Positions 22,740 through 33,618 are shown, counted from the first letter of the stretch. The stretch: 64,000 nt of DNA from Ramlibacter terrae (GCA_013127575.1 CP053418.1:1984001-2048000); one strand, 5' to 3'. Notes: generated from the letters alone by a model not told the origin. A program made the numbers and translations.

Positions 22740-23509
22740 CAGGGCAGGGGCAGGCGCTCGGCCATGCCGTCGCGCTGCAGGCGCAGCACTTCCAGCCGCG
22801 GCGGCTGCGCGGCGGCGTCCCAGTCGCTCAGCACGATGCGGCGGTGCGTGGCGTCGAGCGCGTGTTCGGCGGGGCGGTGCGTGTGGCCATGCACCATCAC
22901 GCCGGCGTCGGCGTCCCGCAGCCACTGCAGCGCGGCTTCGGTGTCGACATCGGGATAGTGGCGGTCGCTGCGCTTATGCTCCTCGCTCTCGCTGCGCAGG
23001 CCGCGCGCGATCGCCTGCCGCTGCGCGAGCGGCTGGGCGAGGAAGTCGCCTTGCCACTTCGCGGAGCGCACCTTGTCGCGGAACACGAGGTAGTCGGTGT
23101 CCTCCGGGCACAGCGCGTCGCCGTGCGTGAGCAGCCAGCGGTGCGCGCCGAACTGCAGCACAGTGGGGTCTTCCAGCAGCGTGAGCCCGGTCTGCGCGGC
23201 CAGCCCCGCGCCCATCAGGAAGTCGCGGTTGCCGTGCATCAGGAAGACGGGCAGGCGCCGCGCGGTGGCGGCGAGGATGGCGGTGCAGTCGGCGTCGAAG
23301 CCGGGCTCGCCGGCGGCGTCGTCGCCCACCCACGCCTCGAACAGGTCACCGAGGATGAACAGGGCACCGGCCCGCGTGCGCTCCATGTAGCCGCGCCACG
23401 CCGCGAAGGTGGCGGGCGCCGACGGCTGCAGGTGCAGGTCGGAGATGCACTCCACGGTGCGCCACGCGGGCGGCGCGAGCAGTTCCTGCGCGCGCGGCAC
23501 GGGCACCAT
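22739..23509 (-). CDS. lpxH: UDP-2,3-diacylglucosamine diphosphatase
   Basis: 256 residues, calcineurin-like phosphoesterase. Metal-site motifs in order: ISDLHL, LGDLFEAWVGDD, MHGNRDF, LTHGDALC and VHGHTHRP. Converts UDP-2,3-diacylglucosamine to lipid X plus UMP in lipid A synthesis. Eight bases after ppiB, overlapping mtfA at its end. No frameshift. Confidence 0.93.
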   Translation of the reverse strand: MVPVPRAQELLAPPAWRTVECISDLHLQPSAPATFAAWRGYMERTRAGALFILGDLFEAWVGDDAAGEPGFDADCTAILAATARRLPVFLMHGNRDFLMGAGLAAQTGLTLLEDPTVLQFGAHRWLLTHGDALCPEDTDYLVFRDKVRSAKWQGDFLAQPLAQRQAIARGLRSESEEHKRSDRHYPDVDTEAALQWLRDADAGVMVHGHTHRPAEHALDATHRRIVLSDWDAAAQPPRLEVLRLQRDGMAERLPLP

Positions 23510-23517
23510 GGCAGGCG

Positions 23518-24021
23518 TCAGACGACGACGGCCTTCTCGATGACGACGTCGTCCTTCGGTACGTCGTCATGGAAGCCCTTGCGGCCGGTCTTGACCTTGC
23601 CGATGGCGTCGACCACTTCCTTGCCCTCGACGACCTTGCCGAAGACGGCATAGCCCCAGCCCGACGCCGTGGGCGCCGTGTGGTTCAGGAAGGCGTTGTC
23701 GGCCGTGTTGATGAAGAACTGCGCCGAGGCGGAGTGGGGCGCCTGCGTGCGCGCCATCGCCACCGTGTAGTGGTCGTTCTTGAGGCCGTTGTTGGCCTCG
23801 TTCTCGATCGTGGCGTCGGTTTCCTTCTGCGTCATGCCGGGGGCGAAGCCGCCGCCCTGCACCATGAAGCCGTCGATGACGCGGTGGAAGATGGTGCCGT
23901 CGTAGTGGCCCTTCTGCACGTAGGCGAGGAAGTTGGCGACGGTCTTGGGGGCCTTGGCTTCGTCGAGTTCGAGCGTGACGACGCCATGGCCGGCGATGTG
24001 GAGTTGCACCACGGGATTCAT
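23518..24021 (-). CDS. ppiB: Cytoplasmic peptidyl-prolyl isomerase (cyclophilin)
   Basis: 167 residues, no signal peptide. Cyclophilin core: [16 protein letters not shown] with the catalytic arginine, [18 protein letters not shown] and [16 protein letters not shown]. Interrupts the usual ppiA-ppiB tandem only by 13 bases from the exported paralogue before it. Intact. Confidence 0.94.
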   Translation of the reverse strand: MNPVVQLHIAGHGVVTLELDEAKAPKTVANFLAYVQKGHYDGTIFHRVIDGFMVQGGGFAPGMTQKETDATIENEANNGLKNDHYTVAMARTQAPHSASAQFFINTADNAFLNHTAPTASGWGYAVFGKVVEGKEVVDAIGKVKTGRKGFHDDVPKDDVVIEKAVVV

Positions 24022-24034
24022 GGCAAAAAACCTT

Positions 24035-24696
24035 TCAGTTGGGGACGAGCGTCGCCGAGAGGATGACCACGGGGGTCTTCGGCACGTCGCCGTGCATGCC
24101 GTGCTTTCCGGTCGGCACGGTGGTGATCTTGTTGACGACGTCCATGCCGCCGACCACCTTGCCGAACACGGTGTAGCCGAACAGCTGGGTGGCGTTCTCG
24201 AGTTGCCTGCGTTCCACGTTCTCGTAGACGCGGCCCCGGTACTCGAAGCGCGGCACGGGGTCGCCGGGCGGGATGGCGACGGGGTCGAGGAAAGCGTTGT
24301 CCTTCACGTTGATGAAGAACTGCGAGCTGGCCGAATTGGGATTGTTGGTCCGCGCCATGGCGAGGTAGCCGACTGGTTGCGCAGGCCGCCGGCCAGCGCC
24401 TGCCGGCCTTCGTGCTGCACCGGCGGGCGCGTGTCCTTCTCGACCATGTTCTGGTCGAAGCCGCCGCCCTGCACCATGAAGTTGGGGATGACGCGGTGGA
24501 AGATCGTGCCGTCGTAGTGCTTGTCGCGCACGTACTGCAGGAAGTTCTCGACCGTGCGGGGCGCCTTGTCGGGATAGACCTCGACCACGATGTCGCCCGC
24601 GCTGGTGGCGAACTTCACGCGCGGGGCCGTGGCCGCCCGGGAGGTGCCGGCGAGGGCGGCGCCCGGGACAAGGGCGGTCGCCAGGCGGCGCGTCAT
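24035..24696 (-). CDS. Periplasmic peptidyl-prolyl isomerase (cyclophilin)
   Basis: ~220 residues. Signal-like N-terminus ([17 protein letters not shown]) followed by the cyclophilin domain: [35 protein letters not shown] and [15 protein letters not shown]. Exported PpiA type. The break at ~24373 (LRNQVGYLAM) is CCAGG. As written, its frame appears joined to the L,D-transpeptidase upstream; an extra G at a CCAGG near 24753 explains that, so they are separate genes 8 bases apart. Confidence 0.9.
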
Positions 24697-24704
24697 CGAG
24701 GCGT

Positions 24705-25959
24705 TCAACCGATCACTCCTTCGTAGAAGATCTTCCACTGCGTTCCCCTGGCGCATCCAGTACTGGCGCTTGACGGGGCCGGTGCGGGCGCCCGCGGCCA
24801 CCTCGCCGAAGGTTACCACCATGGTCTCGCCGCTGTCGGTCCAGCGCAGGAAGGAAACGTCCTTCAGTTCGATGTCGCGGCCGCGCGCGCGGCCGAGCTC
24901 GACCTTGAGCAGCGGCTCCCGGGCGGCGAGCGGCTTGCCGTTGAAGCTGAAGTCGTGCGTGTAGAAGCCGAGGATGCGCTGCACGTCGCCGGAAGTCTTG
25001 GCGTGGCGCCACGATTGCAGCACTTCGGCGAAGCGCTTGGTGTCCGGCTGCACCGACGCGGGCGCCACCCACTTGAGGCTGTTGGCGATCACCACCGGCG
25101 TGGTCCGCGTCTCGACCGTCTTGACGATGCGCAGCAGGTCGGGGTTGGCCAGCACCACGCAGCCGTCGGTGGCCTTGGGCGCGCGCGAGAACTGGCCGGG
25201 CGGCGTGCCATGCAGCCAGATGCCGCTGCCGGTCTTGCCGCGGCGGGCGTCGTACGGGTTCGGGTAGTTGATCGGCAGGGCGCCCGCGCCGTAGAAGTCC
25301 TTGAGCGACTTCGGGTCGAGGTTGCTGGTGATGTAGTAGACGCCCAGCGGCGTGCGCAGGTCGCCTTCGACGGCCTTCTCGATGCCCGACTTGCCCACCG
25401 AGATGTAGTAGTCGGCCACGAGCTTGAGGCCTTCGGGCTTGTTCTCGAACAGGTACAGCCGCGCGCGCGAGGTGTCGATGGCGATCGCGTGCCGGTTCTT
25501 CGGCGAGAGCTGCAGGAACTGCGCGGGAATGGCGCCGGCCGGCGGCCGCTCGCGCAGCGCGCGGATGCGCAGCTGCGACTCTTCGCGCAACTCTGCGAGC
25601 AACTGCGGGGCCGATTGCGCGGAGGCGTCGGGCACGTCGCCGAAGGCGCGCACCGGGCCGCGCTGCGCCGTCAGCAGGTCGCCGTAGACCAGTTGCGCGA
25701 GCTGGAAGTTGGGATGGTCGCGCACCAGCGTTTCGGCCTTTTCGAGCGCGGCGCGCGCCTTGGCCTGGCCGATCAGCTTGTAGATCTCGATCAGGCGGGC
25801 TTCGGCCTCGCCGTCGCGCACCGGCTGCGGCGCGGCGGGCGCCGGCTTGCGCGGCACGGGCCTGGCGGCGAATGCCGGCTGCAGCAGCGCGCCGGCGCAG
25901 CAGAGCGCCAGCAGGATCCGGCTGCCGCGGTGGAAGGCTGGGGAAAGGTTCAACTGCAC
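24705..25959 (-). CDS. L,D-transpeptidase with C-terminal NTF2-like domain
   Basis: ~417 residues, signal peptide ([17 protein letters not shown]). An N-terminal helical repeat region is followed by the YkuD domain: [17 protein letters not shown] at its start and the active site [10 protein letters not shown]...ATDGCVVL with the catalytic cysteine. The C-terminal ~110 residues ([30 protein letters not shown]) look like an NTF2/Cif-type domain, ending [11 protein letters not shown]. Cross-links or anchors peptidoglycan in the periplasm. The next gene upstream has a similar C-terminal domain, suggesting a functional pair. Confidence 0.88.
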
Positions 25960-25990
25960 AACCTTGGTCCGGGCGGGGTGGCCCCCGACG

Positions 25991-27150
25991 TCAGCCGCCC
26001 GTGCTTTCGCGCACGATGCTCCAGCGGTCGCCGGTCTTGACCAGCTCCAGCGTCTTGCGGCTGGTGACGTTCAGGCTGTCGGCGCTGTACGCCTGGCGGA
26101 ACTTGGCGACGGCCTTGCCGCCGTTCACGTTGACGTCCATGTCGCTCACGCGCACGGTGATCTTCGATTTGCCGACGATGCGGGCGCGGCGCTCGTCCTC
26201 CAGGCCTTGCGGGTCTGGTTGCCCGGCGGGTCGAAGGCCGGGCCGTAGGCGGCGAGGTAGCCGTTCATGTCCTTGGCGGCCCGGGCGGCGGCCCAGGCCT
26301 GCACGGCGGCTTCGACTTCCTTCTCGGTGCCCTTGCCGGCGACGGCCGCGGCCGGCGCGGGCGCGGCGGCCGGTGCCGGGGCGGCCGCGGGAGCCGGTGC
26401 GGCAGCGGCGGGCGCGGGCGCCGGCGTGGGAGCGCCGACGCTGCCGCCCGACACGGCGGGCGGGCGCGCGGCCGGGGCCGGTGCGGGCGTCGGGGCGGGT
26501 GCCGGAGCGGCCGCGACGACGGGCGCCGGAGCGGGCGCGGCGACCGGCGTGCGCGCGGCGGCAGGCGCCGCGGCCACGGTGGTGCCCGGACGCGGCGCGG
26601 GGGCCGCAGCGACGTTGCGCGGGCCGGTGGAGAACAGCTCGCGGATCAGGGCCAGCTTGGGCTGCACGGCGGTGTTGCCGGAGTCGAGCTGCAGCGCGCG
26701 GCTGTAGGCCTGGCTGGCGAGCTTGGCGTACACGTCGCCGAGGTTCTCGTGCGCCGTGGCGTAGCTGGGATTGGTGCGGATCGCCATTTCGAGGGCGGCG
26801 CGCGCCTTGTCGAACTGGGCCTGGCCGGCGTACAGCACGGCGAGGTTGTTGTACGGCTCCGGCAGTTCGGGATAGTCTTCCGTCAGCCGCGTGAAGGTGG
26901 TGATGGCGTCCGGGGCCTTGCCCGACTCGGTCTGGATCACGCCCTTGAGGAAGCGCATCTGCGGGTCCTTGGGCTTGCCGGCGAGGTACTGGTCGGCCTT
27001 GGCGAGCGCCTCGGGCAGGCGGCCCGAGCGGAGCAGCTGGTTGACGTCGCCGTATTCGTCGGCGCGCGCCAGGCTGCCGGCGGCCAGCAGGGCGGCCGTG
27101 AGCACGGCGAGGCCGAGGTTTCGGGGAAGATTCTTGCGCGCAACCGACAT
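25991..27150 (-). CDS. TPR protein with Pro/Ala linker and NTF2-like C-terminus
   Basis: ~386 residues. Signal peptide ([19 protein letters not shown]), about four TPR units ([40 protein letters not shown]), a ~120-residue Pro/Ala-rich spacer, then a C-terminal domain ([20 protein letters not shown] ... [15 protein letters not shown]) like that at the end of the adjacent L,D-transpeptidase. Probably periplasmic and involved in cell-wall assembly; this is inferred from the partner. The break at ~26205 (KAWEDERR) is CCTGG. Confidence 0.85.
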
Positions 27151-27173
27151 AAGGCCTCTTGACTCCAACGCGT

Positions 27174-27203
27174 GTGACAAGCCCTCGAACGGGGCTATAT
27201 ACT
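27174..27203 (+). promoter_or_regulatory. Probable sigma-70 promoter of cysS
   Basis: GTGACA (27174-27179), an 18-base spacer and TATACT (27198-27203), in the 180-base gap between the divergent TPR gene and cysS. On the opposite strand a TACAAT (27212-27217) may serve as -10 of the TPR gene. Confidence 0.55.
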
Positions 27204-27330
27204 GCGTGCGGATTGTAGCGGGGGCCGCGCCCACGGCACAGTTTCGTCCTTCGACAACAACAATCGGCCCGCGCCAGCCACCGCCAGCGCCGCCTTGCAG
27301 ACACGCGCCGCGGCGCCCTGACCTGACCCA

Positions 27331-28702
27331 ATGAGCTTGCGTATCTACAACACGCTGACGCGTGCATTGGAGGACTTTTCACCGCTGGAGCCGGGACACG
27401 TGCGCATGTACGTGTGCGGCGTGACCGTGTACGACCTGTGCCACGTGGGGCATGCCCGCGCCTACGTGGCGTTCGACGTGGTGCAGCGCTGGCTGAAGAC
27501 TTCGGGCCTGCGCGTGACGTTCGTGCGAAACATCACGGACATCGAAGACAAGATCATCCGCCGCTCGGTCGAGAACGGCGAGACGGTGCGCTCGCTGACC
27601 GACCGCATGATCGGCGAGATGCACCGCGACTTCGACGCCCTCGGCGTCGCGCGCCCCGACCACGAGCCGCGCGCCACCGACTACGTGCCGCAGATGCTGG
27701 ACATCGTGCGCAAGCTCGAAGACAAAGGCCTTGCGTACCGCGCGGGCGGCGACGTCAACTACGCGGTGCGCCGCTTCCCGGGCTACGGCAAGCTCTCGGG
27801 CAAGTCGCTCGACGAACTGCATGCCGGCGAGCGCGTCGCCGTGCTCGATGGCAAGGACGACCCGCTCGACTTCGTGCTCTGGAAGGCTGCCAAGCCCGAC
27901 GAACCGGCCGAAGCGCAATGGGACGGCGCGTACGGCAAGGGCCGCCCGGGCTGGCACATCGAATGCTCCGCGATGTCTTGCGAGCTGCTCGGCGAAACCT
28001 TCGACATCCACGGCGGCGGCGCCGACCTGCAGTTCCCGCACCACGAGAACGAGATCGCCCAGAGCGAAGGCGCCAACGGCGTGCCGCTGGCGAAGGTGTG
28101 GATGCACAACGGCTTCGTCAACATCGACAACGAGAAGATGTCGAAGTCGCTCGGCAACTTCTTCACCATCCGCGAGGTGCTGGGCAAGTTCGACGCCGAG
28201 ACGCTGCGCTTCTTCATCGTCCGGGCGCACTACCGCAGCCCGCTCAACTACAGCGACGTGCACCTCGACGACGCGCGCGGTTCGCTCAAGCGCCTGTACA
28301 CCGCGCTCGACCTCGTCGCGCCCGCCGCAGTCACCGTCGACTGGAACGATCCGCACGCGGCCCGCTTCAAGGCGGCCATGGACAACGACTTCGCCACGCC
28401 CGAAGCGGTGGCGGTGCTGTTCGAGCTCGCCGCCGAGGTCAACCGCACGCGCTCGGCCGAACGGGCCGGCCTGCTGAAGGCGCTGGGCGCGACGCTGAAC
28501 CTCCTGCAGGGCGACCCGAAGGCCTTCCTGCGCGCCGGCGCCACGCTCGACGAAGCGACCATCCTCGAACGCATCGAGGCGCGCGCCGCCGCCAAGAAGG
28601 CGAAGGACTTCGCCGCCGCCGACGCCATCCGCCGGGAGCTGCTGGCGCAGGGCATCGTGCTGAAGGACGCCGCCACCGGCACCACGGGAGGCCGCACAGT
28701 GA
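27331..28702 (+). CDS. cysS: Cysteinyl-tRNA synthetase
   Basis: ~457 residues, class I. HIGH-type motif in [14 protein letters not shown], zinc site cysteines (first in [18 protein letters not shown]), [18 protein letters not shown], and KMSKS in [12 protein letters not shown]. The apparent read-through into the next gene is an artefact. At ~28685 two bases of an expected CCTGG are missing; restored, the protein ends GTTWEAAQ with TGA at 28700-28702. Confidence 0.95.
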
Positions 28703-29346
28703 GTCCGGCAGCCGCGGCGCCGGGCGGCCTGGTCACGCCCGAGTACTGGGACGAGGCGCGCAAGTACCTCACCCGGCGCGACCGCGTGATGAAGCGGCTG
28801 ATCCCGCAGTTCGGCACCGCCTGCCTGCAGTCGCGCGGCGACGCCTTCACCACGCTGGCGCGCAGCATCGTCGGCCAGCAGATCTCGGTGAAGGCGGCGC
28901 AGAGTGTATGGGACAAGTTCGCTGGTCTGCCGCGCCGCATGACACCTGCCAACGTGCTCAAGCTCAAGGTCGACGACATGCGCGGCGCCGGGCTGTCGGC
29001 GCGCAAGATCGAGTACTGGTCGACTGGCGCTGCACTTCGATTCGGGCGCGATCCACGTCGATGCCTGGCTCGCCATGCCGGACGAGGACATCATTGCCGA
29101 GCTGGTCGGCATCCGCGGCATCGGCCGCTGGACGGCCGAGATGTTCCTCATCTTCCATCTCATGCGGCCCAACGTGCTGCCGCTCGACGACGTCGGCCTG
29201 ATCACCGGCATCAGCAAGAACTATTTCTCGGGCGACCCGGTCAGCCGCAGCGACGCGCGGGAGGTGGCCGCCGCCGGAACCCGTATTGCAGCGTCGCCAC
29301 TTGGTATATTTGGAGATCGCTCGACCCGCTGCCGGTGGCCTACTAG
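28699..29346 (+). CDS. DNA-3-methyladenine glycosylase (AlkA/HhH type)
   Basis: ~216 residues. GTG start at 28699 overlaps the cysS stop (GTGA). Helix-hairpin-helix [16 protein letters not shown] followed by the catalytic aspartate in VLPLDDVGL, the HhH-GPD arrangement; [16 protein letters not shown] precedes it. Removes alkylated bases. Breaks at ~29015, ~29026 (EYLVDLALHF) and ~29274 (W before the tail [15 protein letters not shown]) are all CCTGG. Confidence 0.9.
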   Translation: MSPAAAAPGGLVTPEYWDEARKYLTRRDRVMKRLIPQFGTACLQSRGDAFTTLARSIVGQQISVKAAQSVWDKFAGLPRRMTPANVLKLKVDDMRGAGLSARKIEYWSTGAALRFGRDPRRCLARHAGRGHHCRAGRHPRHRPLDGRDVPHLPSHAAQRAAARRRRPDHRHQQELFLGRPGQPQRRAGGGRRRNPYCSVATWYIWRSLDPLPVAY

Positions 29347-29382
29347 CCCGGCAGCAACGCGGGCACTACGAGGAGACTTCGC

Positions 29383-30359
29383 TTGGCGAAAAGAACGTTT
29401 CTGGACTTCGAGCAGCCGATCGCGGAACTCGAGACCAAGATCGAGGAATTGCGCTACGTGCAGACGGAATCGGCGGTCGACATCTCCGACGAGATCGACC
29501 AGCTGGGCAAGAAGAGCCAGCAGCTCACCAAGGACATCTACAGCCAGCTCACGCCGTGGCAGATCACCAAGATCGCGCGCCACCCGGAGCGGCCCTACAC
29601 GCTCGACTACATCAACGAGATCTTCACCGATTTCGTCGAGATGCACGGCGACCGCCACTTCGCGGACGACCAGTCGATCGTGGGCGGCCTGGCGCGCTTC
29701 AACGGCAACGCCTGCATGGTGCTGGGCCACCAGAAGGGGCGCGACACCAAGGAGCGCGGCCTGCGCAACTTCGGCATGAGCCGGCCCGAGGGCTACCGCA
29801 AGGCGCTGCGGCTGATGAAGACCGCCGAGAAGTTCAAGCTGCCGGTGTTCACCTTCGTCGACACGCCCGGCGCGTACCCCGGCATCGATGCCGAGGAACG
29901 CAGCCAGTCCGAAGCCATCGGCCGCAACATCTACGAGATGGCGCAGCTCGAAGTGCCGATCATCACCACGGTCATCGGCGAAGGCGGCTCCGGCGGCGCG
30001 CTGGCGATCTCGGTGGCCGACCGGTGCTGATGCTGCAGTACGCGGTGTATTCCGTCATCAGCCCCGAGGGCTGCGCGTCGATCCTCTGGAAGACGAGCGA
30101 GAAGGCGCAGGATGCCGCCGATGCCATGGGCATCACGGCGCACCGCCTGAAGGCGCTGGGCCTGGTCGACAAGATCGTCAACGAGCCGGTGGGCGGCGCG
30201 CACCGCGACCACAAGCAGATGGCCGCTTTCCTCAAGCGCGCGCTGAACGATGCCTGGCGCCAGCTCGCCGACCTGAAGGTGCGCGAATTGCTGGACCGGC
30301 GCTACGAGCGGCTGCAAAGCTATGGCCGCTTCACCGACACCAAGGCCGACGCTGCCTGA
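29383..30359 (+). CDS. accA: Acetyl-CoA carboxylase carboxyltransferase alpha subunit
   Basis: ~325 residues. TTG start at 29383 preceded by AGGAGA; begins [17 protein letters not shown] as in the family. Core: [57 protein letters not shown]. Pairs with AccD to make malonyl-CoA. The break at ~30022 (VADQVLMLQ) is CCAGG. Confidence 0.95.
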
Positions 30360-31312
30360 GGTTCCCCGGCAACCCGGCGCGCTTCGCGCTCGCCGGCCTG
30401 CAGTTGCCGCTGCCCCCGGCCGTCGCCTTCAGCGGCGGCGCCGATTCCACCGTCTTGCTGCTGGCCGCCGCCGAAAGGTGGCCGGGGCGGTGCACGCCAT
30501 CCACGTCCACCATGGGCTGCAGGATGCGGCGGACGCCTTCGAGCAGCATTGCCGCGACGTCTGCCCGGCCATCGGCGTGCCCTTGCAGGTGCGGCGCGTG
30601 CACGCGCGCAACGCGCCCGGCGAGAGCCCGGAAGACGCCGCGCGCATCGCGCGCTACGCGGCGCTGGCGCGCGGCGCGCGTGACGCCGGCTTGCAGGCGG
30701 TGCTGCTCGGCCAGCATGCCGACGACCGGTCGAGACCTTGCTGCTGGCCCTGAGCCGCGGCGCGGGGCTGCCGGGGCTCGCCGCGATGCCGCCGGTGTTC
30801 CAGCGCGACGGCGTGCCCTTCGTGCGGCCGCTGCTGGCGCTGGGTGCGAAGGTGATCCGCGAGTGGGTCGCCGAACATGGCATCGCCGTCGTCGAAGACC
30901 CGACCAACGCCGACATCGCGTTCACGCGCAACCGCATCCGGCACCTGCTGCTGCCTGCGCTGGAGGAGGCCTTTCCGCACTACCGTGAGACGTTCGCGCG
31001 TTCGGCCCGCCATGCGGCGCGGGCGCAGGACCTGCTCGAAGGCGTCGCGGCGGAGGACCTCGCGCGCATGGGCGGCGTGCCGGCGATCACGGCGCTGCAG
31101 CAACTGGCGCGGGCGCGGCAAGGCAACGTGCTGCGGCACTGGCTGCGTTCCGCGCATGGCGCCTTCGCCAGCACCGCGCAGCTCGAGGAACTGCTGGGAC
31201 GGTGGCCGACTGCACGACGCGCGGGCACAAGATCCGCATCAAGGTGGGCGAGGGGTTCGTGGAGCGGCAGGGAGAGCGGCTGGCGTACCTGCCGCTGGGC
31301 GCCTCGGTATAA
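30356..31312 (+). CDS. tilS: tRNA(Ile)-lysidine synthase
   Basis: ~320 residues. N-type ATP pyrophosphatase with the P-loop [44 protein letters not shown] and [20 protein letters not shown], which are diagnostic for TilS. Modifies the wobble C of the AUA-reading tRNA-Ile. The start is unresolved: the frame reaches back to the accA stop with no ATG/GTG, so 30356 is nominal and an indel near the start is likely. Breaks at ~30483, ~30727 and ~31199 match CCAGG (DDQVETL). Ends GASV-TAA. Confidence 0.88.
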
Positions 31313-31313
31313 T
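31308..31313 (+). promoter_or_regulatory. -10 element of a lysC promoter
   Basis: Perfect TATAAT overlapping the tilS stop codon, ~80 bases before the lysC ATG; the -35 position (GTACCT) is weak. Suggests lysC has its own promoter. Confidence 0.45.
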
Positions 31314-31392
31314 CCCTGAGTTCTGCACGCCACGGTCCGCCCCTGCGCGGACGTTTTCATTTGGCGGCGCAGCAATCTTCTCTCCCCAGTCC

Positions 31393-32659
31393 ATGGCATT
31401 GATCGTTCACAAATACGGCGGCACGTCGATGGGCTCGACCGAGCGCATCCGCAACGTCGCCAAGCGCGTCGCCAAGTGGGCGCGCGCCGGCCACCAGATG
31501 GTGGTGGTGCCCAGCGCCATGAGCGGCGAAACCAACCGCCTGCTCGGCCTTGCCAAGGAAGTCGCGCCGGCCAAGGCCGACGACGCCGTTCACCGCGAGC
31601 TCGACATGCTGGCCTCCACCGGCGAGCAGGTGTCCGTCGGCCTGCTGGCGCTCGCGCTGCAGGCGGAAGGCTGCCCCGCGGTCAGCCTGGCGGGCTGGCA
31701 GGTGCCGGTGCGTACCAACAGCGCCTACACCAAGGCCCGCATCGAATCGATCGACGACAAGCGCGTGCGCGCGGAGCTCGACGCCGGCAAGGTCGTCATC
31801 ATCACCGGCTTCCGGGGCATCGACGACCTGGGCCACATCACCACGCTCGGCCGCGGCGGCAGCGACACCTCGGCGGTGGCCGTGGCGGCCGCGCTGAAGG
31901 CGGCCGAATGCCTGATCTACACCGACGTGGACGGCGTCTACACGACCGACCCGCGCGTGGTCCCTGATGCCCGCCGCCTCACCACGGTGAGCTTCGAGGA
32001 AATGCTGGAGATGGCGTCGATGGGCTCCAAGGTCCTGCAGATCCGCTCCGTCGAATTCGCCGGCAAGTACCCGGTGCCGCTGCGCGTGCTCTCGAGCTTC
32101 ACCCCGTGGGACATCCCCATCGCGGAAGAAGCCGCCTCCGGCACGCTGATCACTTTTGAGGAAGACGAGAAAATGGAACAAGCCGTCGTTTCCGGCATCG
32201 CTTTCAACCGCGACGAAGCCAAGATTTCGATCTGGGCGTGCCCGACCGTCCCGGCATCGCGTACCAGATCCCGGGCGCCGTGGCCGACGCCAACATCGAG
32301 GTCGACGTCATCATCCAGAACGTCTCGCACGACGGCAAGACCGACTTCAGCTTCACCGTGCACCGCAACGACTACGCGCGCACCGTCGACGTGCTCAAGG
32401 CGAAGGTCGTGCCGACGCTGGGCACCGACCGCGTCGAGGGCGACACGCGCATCTGCAAGGTGAGCATCGTCGGCATCGGCATGCGCAGCCACGTGGGCAT
32501 CGCCAGCAAGATGTTCCGCGCGCTGTCGGAAGAGGGCATCAACATCCAGATGATCTCCACCAGCGAGATCAAGACCTCCGTCGTGATCGACGAGAAGTAC
32601 ATGGAACTGGCCGTCCGCGCGCTGCACCGCGCCTTCGACTGGACCAGCCGGTCGGCTGA
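31393..32659 (+). CDS. lysC: Aspartate kinase
   Basis: ~422 residues. Kinase domain with [46 protein letters not shown] and [13 protein letters not shown]; two ACT domains ([37 protein letters not shown]) for feedback control by lysine/threonine. First step to lysine, threonine and methionine. Breaks at ~32233 (ISILGVPD) and ~32653 (FDLDQPVG) are CCTGG; correcting the latter sets the TGA at 32657-32659, before the tRNA. Confidence 0.95.
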
Positions 32660-32692
32660 AACCGGGCGAGTTTGGGGCATAATCCCCGCACC

Positions 32693-32788
32693 GGAGCGAT
32701 GACCGAGTGGCCGAAGGTGCTCCCCTGCTAAGGGAGTATGTGGGCTAAAAAACCCGCATCGAGGGTTCGAATCCCTCTCGCTCCTCCA
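32693..32788 (+). tRNA. tRNA-Ser (anticodon GCU)
   Basis: Class II tRNA with long variable arm. Acceptor GGAGCGA pairs with TCGCTCC; the D-arm has GTGGCCGAAGGT-type sequence; the anticodon stem-loop is CTCCCCTGCTAAGGGAG with GCT at the anticodon (reads AGC/AGU). Variable-arm stem GTGGGCT...AACCCGC (imperfect), T-arm GAGGGTTCGAATCCCTC, and an encoded CCA at 32786-32788. A -10-like CATAAT lies at 32678-32683. Confidence 0.95.
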
Positions 32789-32801
32789 AGCGCCAGCAAT
32801 G

Positions 32802-32832
32802 AAAAGCCTCGAGAGATCGAGGCTTTTTGTTT
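32802..32832 (+). terminator. Intrinsic terminator after tRNA-Ser
   Basis: Stem AAAGCCTCGA / TCGAGGCTTT with a short loop, followed by a T run (TTTTTGTTTTT). A strong rho-independent terminator for the lysC/tRNA transcript. Confidence 0.9.
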
Positions 32833-32892
32833 TTCGGCGGCGCGCGCCTTCGGAAATCCTGACGCCCGCGCCGCCTCCCGTCGTCCTCTTCC

Positions 32893-32905
32893 CATAATCG
32901 ACGCA
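32893..32905 (+). promoter_or_regulatory. -10 element with leaderless start
   Basis: CATAAT (32893-32898) followed by six bases and the ATG at 32905. This is the spacing at which the transcript would start at the initiation codon. No Shine-Dalgarno sequence is present. Confidence 0.5.
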
Positions 32906-33618
32906 TGGAAGAGACGATGAAGGCGCCGGCCGTAGCGAGCGCCACGTTGCATGCGGAGCTGCTCGCCTTCGCGCGGGCCCCGGGCCGCTGGCCGGTGCAG
33001 GCCCGCGAGCCGGCGCTGCTGTTCGCATCGGTCCCCGCGATCCTCGCCATCGCCGCCACGGCGCGCGAGCAGGACGCAGCGGTGCGCGCCGCCGCGCTGT
33101 TCTTCGTCCGGGTCGCCTTGCTGTATCCCGATGCCGATGCGCACGCCGTCTTCGGCTACCGCCCGGGCGACGACCTCACCGACCTCAAGGACCGCTACCG
33201 GCTGCTGGCGCGCCTGACGCATCCCGACCGCGCCGCGGCCATCGGCCTGCAGTGGCCGGAGGGCACCGCGGCGCGCATCAACCGCGCGAGCGAGGTGCTC
33301 GGGTCCCCCGCGTTGCCGGACGCGCCCGCTGCGCCGGCGGCCGCGTCCGCGGCGCCCGTGGCGCTGCATGCCCGTCGCGCGCCGCGGCGCCGCGCCCGCA
33401 AGCCCGCGGTGTCCCGGTTCGGGGCGCGCGCCACCTGCGGCGTGGCGCTCGCCGCGGCGGTGATCGCCGGCCTGCTGCTCGACACGCCCGACGGCGATCA
33501 CCTGGTGCAGGCGCCGCTGCGCACGGTCGTGGCCGCGGTGGCCGGGGTTCCCGTGCTGTCCGACATGGCGCCGGTGCGGCTGCACCTGAGCCGCGAGCTG
33601 GGTCAGACCGGCCGGTGA
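32905..33618 (+). CDS. J-domain-like protein with C-terminal membrane helix
   Basis: 237 residues. Residues ~90-130 resemble a J-domain (LKDRYRLLARLTHPDRA with the HPD tripeptide). An Ala/Arg-rich linker follows, then one hydrophobic helix (ATCGVALAAAVIAGLLL) and a short tail. Likely a membrane-tethered DnaK co-chaperone or a J-like regulator; the domain order is reversed from canonical DnaJ. No frameshift. Its TGA overlaps the GTG of the next small gene. Confidence 0.8.
   Translation: MEETMKAPAVASATLHAELLAFARAPGRWPVQAREPALLFASVPAILAIAATAREQDAAVRAAALFFVRVALLYPDADAHAVFGYRPGDDLTDLKDRYRLLARLTHPDRAAAIGLQWPEGTAARINRASEVLGSPALPDAPAAPAAASAAPVALHARRAPRRRARKPAVSRFGARATCGVALAAAVIAGLLLDTPDGDHLVQAPLRTVVAAVAGVPVLSDMAPVRLHLSRELGQTGR

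Noticed and set aside
24304..25959. Apparent L,D-transpeptidase/cyclophilin fusion
   Set aside because: An extra G at a CCAGG near 24753 explains it; the corrected transpeptidase ends [11 protein letters not shown] and the cyclophilin has its own ATG and signal peptide.
27331..29346. Apparent fusion of cysteinyl-tRNA synthetase with an AlkA-type glycosylase
   Set aside because: Two bases are missing at an expected CCTGG (~28685); restoring them gives the normal CysS C-terminus and a TGA overlapping a GTG start.
30322..30753. Plus-strand ORF from ATG 30322 as an alternative tilS start
   Set aside because: It is out of frame with the SGGADSTV P-loop and joins the real frame only downstream of an indel.
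32238..32702. Extension of aspartate kinase to 32702, overlapping the tRNA
   Set aside because: A C is missing from a CCTGG at ~32653; corrected, the protein ends FDLDQPVG with TGA at 32657-32659.
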